In this document: piece after piece, positions 51,129-59,620 of the stretch
How the letters are laid out: every line of letters begins with the position of its first letter
Position numbering within the stretch: the stretch's first letter is position 1
From: Balneolales bacterium ANBcel1
GTDB taxonomy: Bacteria > Bacteroidota > Rhodothermia > Balneolales > Natronogracilivirgulaceae
Assembly: GCA_029688905.1 (NCBI GenBank)
Contig: JARULB010000009.1
Span: forward strand, 1-63,784
DNA: 63,784 nt
Direction: 5' to 3'
Notes under the pieces: model-generated
What the model was told of the DNA's origin: nothing
The model's database searches: none
What the model saw: only the letters and a program-made list of their open reading frames with translations
Position numbers and translations under genes: made by a program

Positions 51129-54100
51129 ATGTCCATAACCGAACGTTCTGTCGCCAGGCCGGTAACCACGATGATGGTCTTTTTGATCGTCATCACCCTC
51201 GGCACCCTCGGTTTCCGCTACCTGCCCATCGACCTTCTCCCCCCTATTGAATACCCGCAGCTCACGGTCGCGGTATTCTACAGCAACGTGGGTCCGGAGG
51301 AGATGGAACAGCTGGTCACCGAACAGGTCGAAAACTCCCTGGCCGGCATCGCCAACGTCGAACGATTGACTTCGCGCTCGTCGGAAGGCAGCAGCTGGGT
51401 AACACTCAACTTCTCCCAGGGCACCAATATCGACGAGGCCACCAACGATGTGCGCGCATCCCTGGACCGCCTGCGCAACAACCTGCCGGAGGACGCCGAC
51501 CCGCCGCGGATCTGGAAATTCGACCCGAACGATGCCCCGATTGTGATTGTAGGCGCCCGGTCGGCGCGCGAACTCTCGGAACTGACGCGCATCCTGGAAC
51601 GGGACGTCACCAAGAATTTTGAACAGATTCCCGGAGTGGGTGCCATCGATATCTGGGGCGGTATTTACCGCGAGATACAGATCGACCTGATCCGCGAACG
51701 GCTGATCTCCAGCGAACTGACCGCCGCCGATGTGGTCCAGGCCATCGGCCGCGAAAACATAACCCTGCCCGGCGGCAACGTGAAAGACGGACTGAGCGAT
51801 CTCTACGTGCGATCGCTTGGAGAGTACGAACGTGTCGAGGACATAGCGCAGACCGTGATTACAATCGTCGACGGCGCACCGATTCGTATCGGCGATGTGG
51901 CCAATGTCCGCGAAGGGTACCAGGATATCTGGCGCTATATCGAAATCGACGAGCAGCCGACCATCCGTTTCGGCATACGGAAACAGACCGGCGCCAATAC
52001 GGTGGCCGTGGCGGAGGGCATCCGGAGCGAGGTGGACCGCATCAACCGGACACGCTCCGACCTTGAGCTCCGCATCATCACCGATCAAAGCGATTTCATC
52101 CAGTCGTCGATCGACAACGTGCGGAACGCCGCGCTTTGGGGCGGCATCCTGGCGATCATAGTGCTTTTTGCCTTCCTCCGGAACGGCTCGACCACCCTCA
52201 TCATCGGCATCTCCATCCCCATCTCCATAATCGCCACCTTCGCACTGCTCTATTTCGGCGGACTCACGCTCAACCAGATGAGTTTCGGCGGATTGGCCCT
52301 CGGCGTCGGACTGATTGTCGACAACGCCATCGTGGTGCTGGAGAACATTGTCCGGCAGCGGCAAAACGGAAAATCCCGCAAACAAAGCGCGCTGATCGGT
52401 ACCCGGCAGGTATCCGGAGCGATTGTCGCGGCCACGCTTACCACCTCTGTCATCTTCCTGCCGGTCGTTTTCATGCAGACCATCACCGGACTGCTGTTCC
52501 AGGAGCTGGCAATCGTCGTGGTGTTCGCGCTGCTCTGCTCCCTGGTTGTCGCCCTCACCCTGGTGCCCATGATGAGCAGCAAGATTCTGTCGGTCCAGCC
52601 GGACGATCCGGATCCCGACAAGCGGTCACGCTATCAGCGCATGTTTGAGAAGCTGGAAAACGGCTATGCCCACATGCTGGAGCGGGTACTGCAGCGAAAG
52701 CTGATTGTCTTTGGCGGGGTGCTGGTGCTTTTTGGTCTGGCTGTTTTCGGCTTCCGGACCATCCCCTACGAACTCACCCCCCAGGTGGACGCCGACGAGG
52801 TGCGCGTGCGAATGACCATGGCCGATGGAACCAATATCGCCGTCATCCACCAGTATCTTGAGGAACTGGACCAGATCGTGCAGTCGGTGGTTCCGCAGGA
52901 TGAGGTGGTCTATTATTCCAAGGATGTGCGCAACGGCAATGGCCGCATTGACATAACCCTCCGTCCGCCCGACCAGCGGAGAATCGCCAGTGCCGATATC
53001 GCCGACGAACTGCGTGAAAAACTGCACGGGGTGATCCCGGGAGCGGACATCCGGGTTTCGGCCCGCTCGGGCCTGTGGGTGCTGCGCCGGGTGTTCGGCG
53101 GTGGCGGTGGCGGCGGAGACGACGACGGCGGCGAATCGCTACAAATTCAGCTGCGCGGCAACAACCTGGAGCAGGCGGCCCAGCTTTCCCGTGAATTGAT
53201 AACCGTTCTGGAACGGCTGCCCGGCGTTACCGATGTCGAAACCGACCGTGGCGAAGGCAATCCGCAGCAGGACATCCGGTTCGATCGGGAGCGGATCTCC
53301 CGTCTGGGGATCGGAGTCAGTGATGTCGCCCGTGCCATTCAGACCAACATCGGCGGTACCCAGGCCGGCGTGTTCCGGGTGGATGCCGAGGAGTGGCCCA
53401 TAACGGTGCGGCTGCGGCCTGAAGACCGGCTCTCCGCGCTGGATCTCGACAATATCTCCATCCGCAGCGCCAACGGTACCATCCTGCCGGTCTCGTCGGT
53501 GGCCAGTCAGGAGTACACCCGCATGCCGGAGAATATCAACCGGGTGAACAACCAGCGGGTCACCTACATCACCGCAAACCTGGAGAGCGGGGTAGCCCTG
53601 GGCGACGCGGTGGCCAGGATGGAAGAAGCTCTGGCGGAATTCCCGATGCCGGACGGTTTTTCGGTCTATTTCGGCGGCGAGTACGAGGAACAGCAGCAGG
53701 CGCAGCGCGACTTCACCCTCTCCATTATTATGGCTCTGGTTTTGATCTACATGGTGATGGCAGCGCAATTCGAGCGGTTCATTGATCCGCTGATTGTCAT
53801 GTTTTCGGTGCCGCTGGCACTTATCGGGGTTGTTCCCGCACTCCTGCTCACCGGCACCACCCTCAACATGCAGAGCTTCATGGGAATGGTGATGCTGATC
53901 GGCATTGTGGTCAACAACGCGATCGTTCTGGTCGACTACATCAACCTGATGAGGCGCGAGCAAGACCTCCCGCTCTACCGGGCGGTCGTCGAAGCGGGCA
54001 AACTGCGCCTGAGGCCCATCATGATGACCACCCTTACCACCATTCTGGCCATGGTTCCCCTGTCGCTGGGTACCGGTGCCGGAGGCGAAATCCAGGCATC

Positions 54101-54275
54101 CCTGGCCCGCGTGGTGATCGGCGGCCTCGCCGTATCGTCCCTCATCACCCTTGTATTCATTCCGGTGGTGTATGTATCGGTGACTTCCGCCTTCGACCGA
54201 CTGCGCAGCTGGCTCGGTTCCTGGAAAAGCGAGCAAGAGGCCGATCCCGCCGCCGCGACATCCCTGCCCGATTGA
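51129..54275 (+). CDS. RND family efflux pump (AcrB/HAE1 type)
   Basis: This 1048-aa inner-membrane pump has twelve helices and two large periplasmic loops. Visible signatures are FYSNVGPEEMEQLVTEQVE near the start and the proton-relay helix GGLALGVGLIVDNAIVVLEN. The second-half match is MGMVMLIGIVVNNAIVLVDYI. A Gly/Asp-rich stretch (VFGGGGGGGDDDGGES) interrupts the middle of the protein near residue 660. The preceding adaptor is 77 bp away. Substrates could be drugs, bile-like lipids or polyketides. Confidence 0.95.
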   Translation: MSITERSVARPVTTMMVFLIVITLGTLGFRYLPIDLLPPIEYPQLTVAVFYSNVGPEEMEQLVTEQVENSLAGIANVERLTSRSSEGSSWVTLNFSQGTNIDEATNDVRASLDRLRNNLPEDADPPRIWKFDPNDAPIVIVGARSARELSELTRILERDVTKNFEQIPGVGAIDIWGGIYREIQIDLIRERLISSELTAADVVQAIGRENITLPGGNVKDGLSDLYVRSLGEYERVEDIAQTVITIVDGAPIRIGDVANVREGYQDIWRYIEIDEQPTIRFGIRKQTGANTVAVAEGIRSEVDRINRTRSDLELRIITDQSDFIQSSIDNVRNAALWGGILAIIVLFAFLRNGSTTLIIGISIPISIIATFALLYFGGLTLNQMSFGGLALGVGLIVDNAIVVLENIVRQRQNGKSRKQSALIGTRQVSGAIVAATLTTSVIFLPVVFMQTITGLLFQELAIVVVFALLCSLVVALTLVPMMSSKILSVQPDDPDPDKRSRYQRMFEKLENGYAHMLERVLQRKLIVFGGVLVLFGLAVFGFRTIPYELTPQVDADEVRVRMTMADGTNIAVIHQYLEELDQIVQSVVPQDEVVYYSKDVRNGNGRIDITLRPPDQRRIASADIADELREKLHGVIPGADIRVSARSGLWVLRRVFGGGGGGGDDDGGESLQIQLRGNNLEQAAQLSRELITVLERLPGVTDVETDRGEGNPQQDIRFDRERISRLGIGVSDVARAIQTNIGGTQAGVFRVDAEEWPITVRLRPEDRLSALDLDNISIRSANGTILPVSSVASQEYTRMPENINRVNNQRVTYITANLESGVALGDAVARMEEALAEFPMPDGFSVYFGGEYEEQQQAQRDFTLSIIMALVLIYMVMAAQFERFIDPLIVMFSVPLALIGVVPALLLTGTTLNMQSFMGMVMLIGIVVNNAIVLVDYINLMRREQDLPLYRAVVEAGKLRLRPIMMTTLTTILAMVPLSLGTGAGGEIQASLARVVIGGLAVSSLITLVFIPVVYVSVTSAFDRLRSWLGSWKSEQEADPAAATSLPD

Positions 54276-54447
54276 GTCTTGCGGCAGGGCCGTCATCCCC
54301 ATCCACAGCTCTGTTAGTTCCATGCGCTCCCCGGATTTCCCCTTCCGGCAGAACAGAATCCGGGCCGACGGAACATCCCTGCGCAAGCGTCTGTTATAGA
54401 CATAGCCAACTGTCCATTCCATTATTTTGCAAAAACGGAGTTATTCT

Positions 54448-55326
54448 ATGAAAAAACCGATCATCGCAGGAATAGGGGAAGTGTTATGGGATGTGTTTCC
54501 GGAGTACAAACGGGCCGGCGGCGCTCCCGCTAACGTGTCGTTTCATGCGACCATGCTCGGCAACCGCGGGGTTCCCGTGAGCCGCGTCGGCAACGATGAG
54601 GACGGAACCGAGCTGCTCAATGTTTTAAAATCCTGCGGACTCGACACCACATTTATTCAGGAAGATGACCGGGTGCCCACGGGAACGGTGGAGGTCACCA
54701 TGACCAACGGCGAAGCCTCCTACGATATTCCAGAAGGCGTGGCATGGGATCGTCTGTCGCTTACCTCTGAGCTTCAGGATCTGGCCCGCGAAGCGGATGC
54801 CGTCTGTTTCGGAACACTCGCCCAAAGAAACGATGTCACCCGGCGGACCATCCGTGAGTTTATCAACCTGACCTCCGGCGACTGCCTCAAAATCGCCGAC
54901 ATCAATCTTCGTGCACCCCACTATTCCGAAAAAGTGATTCTGGAAACACTGGAAATGGCCGATGTGGTGAAACTGAATCAGGACGAATGGAGCCATATCG
55001 GGGAGATGTTCGGGGTAACGGACCTGAAAAGCTGGCTGTTCAACGAGAAAGGGGTTCGCATTCTCTGCCTGACCAAGGGCAGGGAGGGAGCGGAGCTGAT
55101 GACTCCCGAACAGCATCTGGTGGAGCCCATCCATCCGGTAGAAAATTCCAGCGGCGACTCCGTTGGCGTCGGAGATGCATTTACCGCTTCCCTTACTCAT
55201 CATTTATTGCGAAATTCCCCGTTGGATGTCAGCCTGTCGGTCGCCAACAAGTACGCCGCCCAGGTTTCCGCTCGAAAAGGGGCCATGCCCGAGCTTCCAT
55301 CCGCCATCATCAATTCCCTAACCTGA
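54448..55326 (+). CDS. PfkB-family carbohydrate kinase, probable fructokinase
   Basis: The 292-aa ribokinase-fold enzyme has GGAPANVSFHATMLGN, RVGNDEDGTELL, NLRAPHYSEK and the active-site loop DSVGVGDAFTASL with the catalytic Asp. The start ATG at 54448 follows a GGAG site. It is 19 bp upstream of an amylosucrase-like gene, whose reaction releases fructose, so fructose 6-kinase is the natural reading. Confidence 0.85.
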   Translation: MKKPIIAGIGEVLWDVFPEYKRAGGAPANVSFHATMLGNRGVPVSRVGNDEDGTELLNVLKSCGLDTTFIQEDDRVPTGTVEVTMTNGEASYDIPEGVAWDRLSLTSELQDLAREADAVCFGTLAQRNDVTRRTIREFINLTSGDCLKIADINLRAPHYSEKVILETLEMADVVKLNQDEWSHIGEMFGVTDLKSWLFNEKGVRILCLTKGREGAELMTPEQHLVEPIHPVENSSGDSVGVGDAFTASLTHHLLRNSPLDVSLSVANKYAAQVSARKGAMPELPSAIINSLT

Positions 55327-55345
55327 CAGATCACCTCTTTTTTAC

Positions 55346-57643
55346 ATGGCATTAAAAACCTGGAATCCCAGATCGGTCTCGCAGTATATTCCGCTCACTA
55401 TCTCACGGGAAGCGTGGAAAGCGGGCGACAAGCGGGCGCTCATGAAACGGGATATCCTGAATCGATACGAACAGCATTACCATCGCTATCCGTATTTGAA
55501 GAACCGAATCCGGAAAAACTTCGACGATTTCTGGCGGTTTTACACCACGATCTACGGTGACGGCTACGAGCAGCAGCACTGGATAATCCGCCTGTTCAAT
55601 TCCATCCTTCAGGGTCTGCAGGACCGGAAGAAGGACATGCGGGAGCTCGATCTGGAGCGTGAAAAGAATCCGCTCTGGTTTCAAAGCGAAGAGCTGGTGG
55701 GCGGTGTGTTGTATGTCGACCTGTTTGCCGGCGACCTGAAAAAACTGCGCGACAAGATCCCCTACCTCAAGGAGCTGGGCATCAACTTTCTGCATCTGAT
55801 GCCCCTTCTCAGGCCGCGGGACGGCCTCAATGACGGCGGGTATGCCGTGCAAAATTACCGCGATGTGGACCGCCGCCTCGGAACCTACGACGACCTGCGC
55901 AAAACATCACGCATGCTGCATAACGAGGGCATCAACCTGGTGCTGGATTTCGTGATGAACCACACCGCCAAGGAACACGGCTGGGCCCAGGCGGCCATGA
56001 GCGGCCACCCCCGCTATCAGAAGTTCTACCACATGTTCGACGACCGGAGCATACCCGACATGTACGAACAGCACCTGATCGAGGTGTTCCCCGATTTCGC
56101 ACCCGGCAACTTCAGTTATTACCCGCAGATCGACAAATGGGTGTGGACCACGTTCTATGAGTTTCAGTGGGATCTGAACTACGCCAATCCCGACGTGTTT
56201 CACGCCATGTTTGATGAGATGGTGCACCTGATCAACACCGGAGCCGACTGCCTGAGGCTGGACGCGGTCCCCTATCTGTGGAAAAAGCTGGGCACGCACT
56301 GCCAGAACCAGGACGAAGCGCACCATCTGCTGCAGGCCTACCGCGCACTGCTCCGCATCATCTCTCCGGGAGTATTATTTAAAGCGGAGGCGATTGTGGG
56401 TCCGGAGGAAATCGTTCGCTATCTGGGCATCAACGGATTCGAAGGCAAAGAGTGCGACCTTGCCTACAACGCCACGCTGATGTCGCATGTCTGGCATGCG
56501 CTGGCATCCGAAAACACCCATCTGCTGCGCACTGCGCTCAAAAGCCTGCCACGGGCCCCGAAAAACACCTCCTGGGTCAATTATATGCGGTGCCATGACG
56601 ATATCGGGTGGGGGATTTCGGATGAATTCGCGGGCGCGGTCCAACAGAACGGACACGACACCCGTATGTTCTGCACCGATTTCTACACGGGCAAGCTGGC
56701 CGGCAGCTACGCCGAAGGGTACGCCTTTCAGCGTGATTACTACTCCGGTGAAGCCCGGGTATCGGGTACCATGGCGTCGCTCTCCGGGCTGCAGAAGGCC
56801 ATGGTCGAGGCCGAAGACCTTGGGATCGACGATGCCGTAAAGCGCATTATGCTCATCAACAATATTATCTTCAGCTGGAAGGGCATCCCCCTGATTTACA
56901 TGGGCGATGAGATCGGACAGACCAACGAGTACCGCTATCTCTCCAACCCTCTGAAGATGCGAGACAACCGCTGGGTTCATCGTCCGGCTATGGACTGGGA
57001 CAAGGTCGAGCTGCGCAACATGCCCGGCACCATCGAACACCGCCTGTTCAATGAGTTTCGCAAACTGGTCGATTCGCGGAAGAAAACCAGAGCCATCCAC
57101 GGCTCGTCATCCGACCATCTGCTGATCCTGGATATCGACTCTGTGTTTTGCTTTGAACGGCATTGCGGTGACGACAGCGTGCTTTTTCTCTCCAACTTCT
57201 CCAGGGAGCCCGTGCACATCCCGACCTCCATCCTTCCGGACGAGTGGAAACGCCGGGTGTATTATGATCGCTTCTCGGGTCGCACGCTCCATTTCAGCTT
57301 TGATGAAATCGTCATGGAGCCGTATGGCTTTTACTGGCTGGCGCCCACCGACCTTCAGCCCGCCATCGAAGCCGAGAACACTATTATAGATGTACTGGTG
57401 GAAACGGTTATGGGTGAGCAGGTGTATCTTGTTGGAAATATCCCTGAACTGGGCGCCTGGAATCCCGACAAGGCGATTGGTCCGCTCGACCCCTCCTCCT
57501 ACCCCACCTGGGAGATACAGCTCAAACTCCCGGCAAACACCTATTTCGAATTTCAGTGGATCAAAAAGCGGAATGGAAGCATCCTGGAATGGGCTCCCGA
57601 CAAATACTGGATGAAGAGCGGGGACGAAATTTCGTACATATAG
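55346..57643 (+). CDS. Amylosucrase-like GH13 enzyme with C-terminal CBM20
   Basis: The 765-aa protein matches GH13 subfamily 4. Catalytic residues are Asp306 (CLRLDAVPYLW), Glu348 (LFKAEAIVG) and Asp418 (MRCHDDIGW). The helical N-terminal domain and DLNYANPDVFHAMFDEM are typical of amylosucrase, which builds alpha-1,4-glucan from sucrose and frees fructose. The last 85 residues form a CBM20 starch-binding domain (QVYLVGNIPELGAWN, PDKA, WEIQLKLP, FEFQWIKK), not usual in this subfamily. There is no signal peptide, so it acts in the cytoplasm. A sucrose hydrolase/phosphorylase variant is the alternative. Confidence 0.88.
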   Translation: MALKTWNPRSVSQYIPLTISREAWKAGDKRALMKRDILNRYEQHYHRYPYLKNRIRKNFDDFWRFYTTIYGDGYEQQHWIIRLFNSILQGLQDRKKDMRELDLEREKNPLWFQSEELVGGVLYVDLFAGDLKKLRDKIPYLKELGINFLHLMPLLRPRDGLNDGGYAVQNYRDVDRRLGTYDDLRKTSRMLHNEGINLVLDFVMNHTAKEHGWAQAAMSGHPRYQKFYHMFDDRSIPDMYEQHLIEVFPDFAPGNFSYYPQIDKWVWTTFYEFQWDLNYANPDVFHAMFDEMVHLINTGADCLRLDAVPYLWKKLGTHCQNQDEAHHLLQAYRALLRIISPGVLFKAEAIVGPEEIVRYLGINGFEGKECDLAYNATLMSHVWHALASENTHLLRTALKSLPRAPKNTSWVNYMRCHDDIGWGISDEFAGAVQQNGHDTRMFCTDFYTGKLAGSYAEGYAFQRDYYSGEARVSGTMASLSGLQKAMVEAEDLGIDDAVKRIMLINNIIFSWKGIPLIYMGDEIGQTNEYRYLSNPLKMRDNRWVHRPAMDWDKVELRNMPGTIEHRLFNEFRKLVDSRKKTRAIHGSSSDHLLILDIDSVFCFERHCGDDSVLFLSNFSREPVHIPTSILPDEWKRRVYYDRFSGRTLHFSFDEIVMEPYGFYWLAPTDLQPAIEAENTIIDVLVETVMGEQVYLVGNIPELGAWNPDKAIGPLDPSSYPTWEIQLKLPANTYFEFQWIKKRNGSILEWAPDKYWMKSGDEISYI

Positions 57644-57732
57644 GCCGGCAATCCGCAGCCCCTCAAGAGCAGACAGGATAAAAGGCGCAGCTTCTTTTTG
57701 GCTGCCATATCATCCTGCACCCGACTGCAGGC

Positions 57733-57759
57733 TTATCAAAATTGAGAAACTGCCGATAA
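57733..57759 (+). promoter_or_regulatory. Sigma-28-like promoter of the 154-aa gene
   Basis: TTAT-N15-GCCGATAA has the exact E. coli FliA -10 consensus and the same spacing as the flagellin promoters below. It lies 55 bp before the ATG at 57815. The -35 is weak (TTAT rather than TAAA/TTAA). Confidence 0.55.
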
Positions 57760-57814
57760 TAGAGAGACGTTTCGTAGATGCCCAATATAGCCGCTGCCCC
57801 CTGCCAGCCCCGCC

Positions 57815-58279
57815 ATGTTATCCAACTTTGCTTCTCCAACAGCACAGACCACGGTACAACCTGCCGAAGGAGTTCCGGCTATCGCAGGCATCCATCCATA
57901 CCAGCAGCGGGGACTTGCGGCGGCATTCCGATTGCCGGAAGATGGCACTCTGACCGACGACAAAGAAGATAAACAGGAGCAGCAGACAGAAGAGACTGAA
58001 AACGAAGGGCGATTGCTGCCCGGTACTCCGGAGATATTTCACCTTTTAATGGATGACCGGTTCCGGGAGCTGGTGGACTTTTTTCTGACTCCGGGTCATC
58101 AGGAGATCATGTACATCATTGCCGGTTTCAGAGAGGAGAGACAACTCTCGGGACTTTCACTTTTTCGTCCGCAACTCATCAGAGAGGAGTTGCTGGACCA
58201 GGTCAGGCACCGCATGTATCTGAACGCCATTGAAAAATCGCCGCTTAAGACCGGCAGACAATTTTATACAGTGATATAG
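57815..58279 (+). CDS. Hypothetical protein, possibly flagellar
   Basis: I do not recognise this 154-aa soluble protein. Residues 50-75 form an acidic, disordered-looking stretch (LTDDKEDKQEQQTEETENEG). The C-terminal half is helical (FHLLMDDRFRELVDFFL, LIREELLDQVRHRMYLNAI). It has a sigma-28-like promoter just upstream and lies beside the flagellins, so a flagellar role (chaperone, anti-sigma, filament control) is possible. No match to FlgM, FliS or FlgN was seen by eye. It converges on the histidine kinase gene. Confidence 0.55.
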   Translation: MLSNFASPTAQTTVQPAEGVPAIAGIHPYQQRGLAAAFRLPEDGTLTDDKEDKQEQQTEETENEGRLLPGTPEIFHLLMDDRFRELVDFFLTPGHQEIMYIIAGFREERQLSGLSLFRPQLIREELLDQVRHRMYLNAIEKSPLKTGRQFYTVI

Positions 58280-58286
58280 GGAGGGA

Positions 58287-59162
58287 TTAGAAGTTCTGGC
58301 TGGATTCGCTGCTGCTAAGCGGCAGGTGCAGCGAAAAACGGGAGCCCTCTTCAACTTCGCTTTCCAGGGTGATGCGTCCGTTCATTTGTGCGGCGAAGTG
58401 AGTGCTTATGTAGAGCCCGAGACCGGATGAGCTTTCGTTTTCGGTACCACAGAGATGCAGTTTCTTATCCGGGCGGAAGATATCCTTGAACGACTCTCGG
58501 GGGATTCCCAATCCGTTATCGGCTACAATGATCCTGGCTTCGGCATCATTGTTCTCCACGCTGACGGTTATTTCTCCGCCCCTTGAGGTATATTTGATGG
58601 AGTTTGTAATCAGGTTGAACAGAATTCGTTTCAATCGGGAGAGGTCGGCAGAAACATAGACCGGCTGGCTGGTCTGGATGCACTCAAGCTTGTGCTCTTT
58701 TGCAAGTGCCGCGCCCTCCATCACATCACAAACATCACGCACCACCCAGTTGAGGTCCACATCCAGTGCGATATAATCCTCGTATTCATCCTGTTTTCCC
58801 ATTTCCCGTACCTGCTGCAAGATACTGGAGATATCTTCGACACCGCTTTTGATCTTGGACCGATACCCGGCAAGCTGTTCGAGATCGGCGTTGGTATTGA
58901 GGCAGAACTTCATCAGATCGAGATACCCCTTTATGGCATTGAGCGGCGACATCAGATCGTGAGTAGTAAGCCTGAGTACACTTTTCCGGGCATCCGACTC
59001 CTGCTTGAGTTTGCGGTGGCGGCACGATAATTCCTCCATCTGGCGGAGCAATTGATATACCGGCGAGGTCTCCTCATCCACTTCCCAAAAAAACCGATCA
59101 AACTCAAGATCCCCGGATAAGATCCTGTTTCTCATTTGCTGACTGATTTTCCGCTCTTTCAT
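58287..59162 (-). CDS. Orphan cytoplasmic histidine kinase
   Basis: The 291-aa protein has a coiled lead, the phospho-accepting His68 in VLRLTTHDLMSPLNAIKGYL, and a HATPase domain with NLITNSIKYTS (N box), IIVADNGLGIP (G1) and SSGLGLYISTHFAAQMNG (G2). It has no membrane helix or PAS domain, so it senses an internal signal or a partner. No response regulator is adjacent. The ATG at 59162 is preferred over a GTG at 59204. It lies between a putative flagellar gene and the flagellins. Confidence 0.85.
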   Translation of the reverse strand: MKERKISQQMRNRILSGDLEFDRFFWEVDEETSPVYQLLRQMEELSCRHRKLKQESDARKSVLRLTTHDLMSPLNAIKGYLDLMKFCLNTNADLEQLAGYRSKIKSGVEDISSILQQVREMGKQDEYEDYIALDVDLNWVVRDVCDVMEGAALAKEHKLECIQTSQPVYVSADLSRLKRILFNLITNSIKYTSRGGEITVSVENNDAEARIIVADNGLGIPRESFKDIFRPDKKLHLCGTENESSSGLGLYISTHFAAQMNGRITLESEVEEGSRFSLHLPLSSSESSQNF

Positions 59163-59432
59163 GGGCACTTGAATAAGCCGGTAGCTGATCTGATGGCAAC
59201 ACACAATATTACTTCACCCCACTGCCGGGTCACCTTTCCATTAGACAGGAGGCCGTGTCCTGACATTACAGACTGAAACGGCATGCGACAGAATACCTGG
59301 ATAACAGTTCTGACCGGATGTGAAAACTACAAAAAACAAAGGTCAAATCCCAACAGTCAAATAGTGTAAAAACCACTCTGAATTTGTCGAATTTTACGAA
59401 AAAACAGCACTCAGCCATTGCAGAATGAGTAG

Positions 59433-59450
59433 TATCCACAGCTGTGGATA
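59433..59450. repeat. Palindromic pair of DnaA-box-like sites
   Basis: TATCCACAG-CTGTGGATA is a perfect 18-bp palindrome. It contains GTATCCACA (one mismatch to the DnaA box TTATCCACA) and the perfect box TGTGGATAA (59443-59451), head to head. It lies upstream of the first flagellin promoter. Confidence 0.7.
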
Positions 59451-59471
59451 ACCATGAAATCGAAAAAAAAT

Positions 59472-59498
59472 TTAAGATGGAAAAACGCGACTCGATAA
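59472..59498 (+). promoter_or_regulatory. Sigma-28 (FliA) promoter of flagellin 1
   Basis: TTAA (59472-59475), 15 bp, then CTCGATAA (59491-59498). The same arrangement precedes flagellins 2 and 3, and it matches FliA promoters (TAAA-N15-GCCGATAA). The predicted leader is about 115 nt and includes a 10-bp direct repeat ATTGGGCAAA (59565-59574 and 59583-59592). Confidence 0.75.
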
Positions 59499-59620
59499 CT
59501 GGGGTAAATCAACATTGAAACAGTCGGGCAGCAGGCTCGGCAACGCAGCACCGTTTCAATGAATATTGGGCAAACCACTTAAATTGGGCAAATTTAACAC
59601 ACAACAACCGGGGAAGAATT

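Noticed and set aside
53092-53145. Gly/Asp-rich stretch in the middle of the RND pump as a novel domain
   Set aside because: HAE1-type pumps often have a short Gly-rich linker at this point; a low-complexity loop is not a domain.
50952-54422. Two long minus-strand frames opposite the RND pump
   Set aside because: They are shadows of the pump gene. The sequences are His/Asp/Gly-rich without domain motifs.
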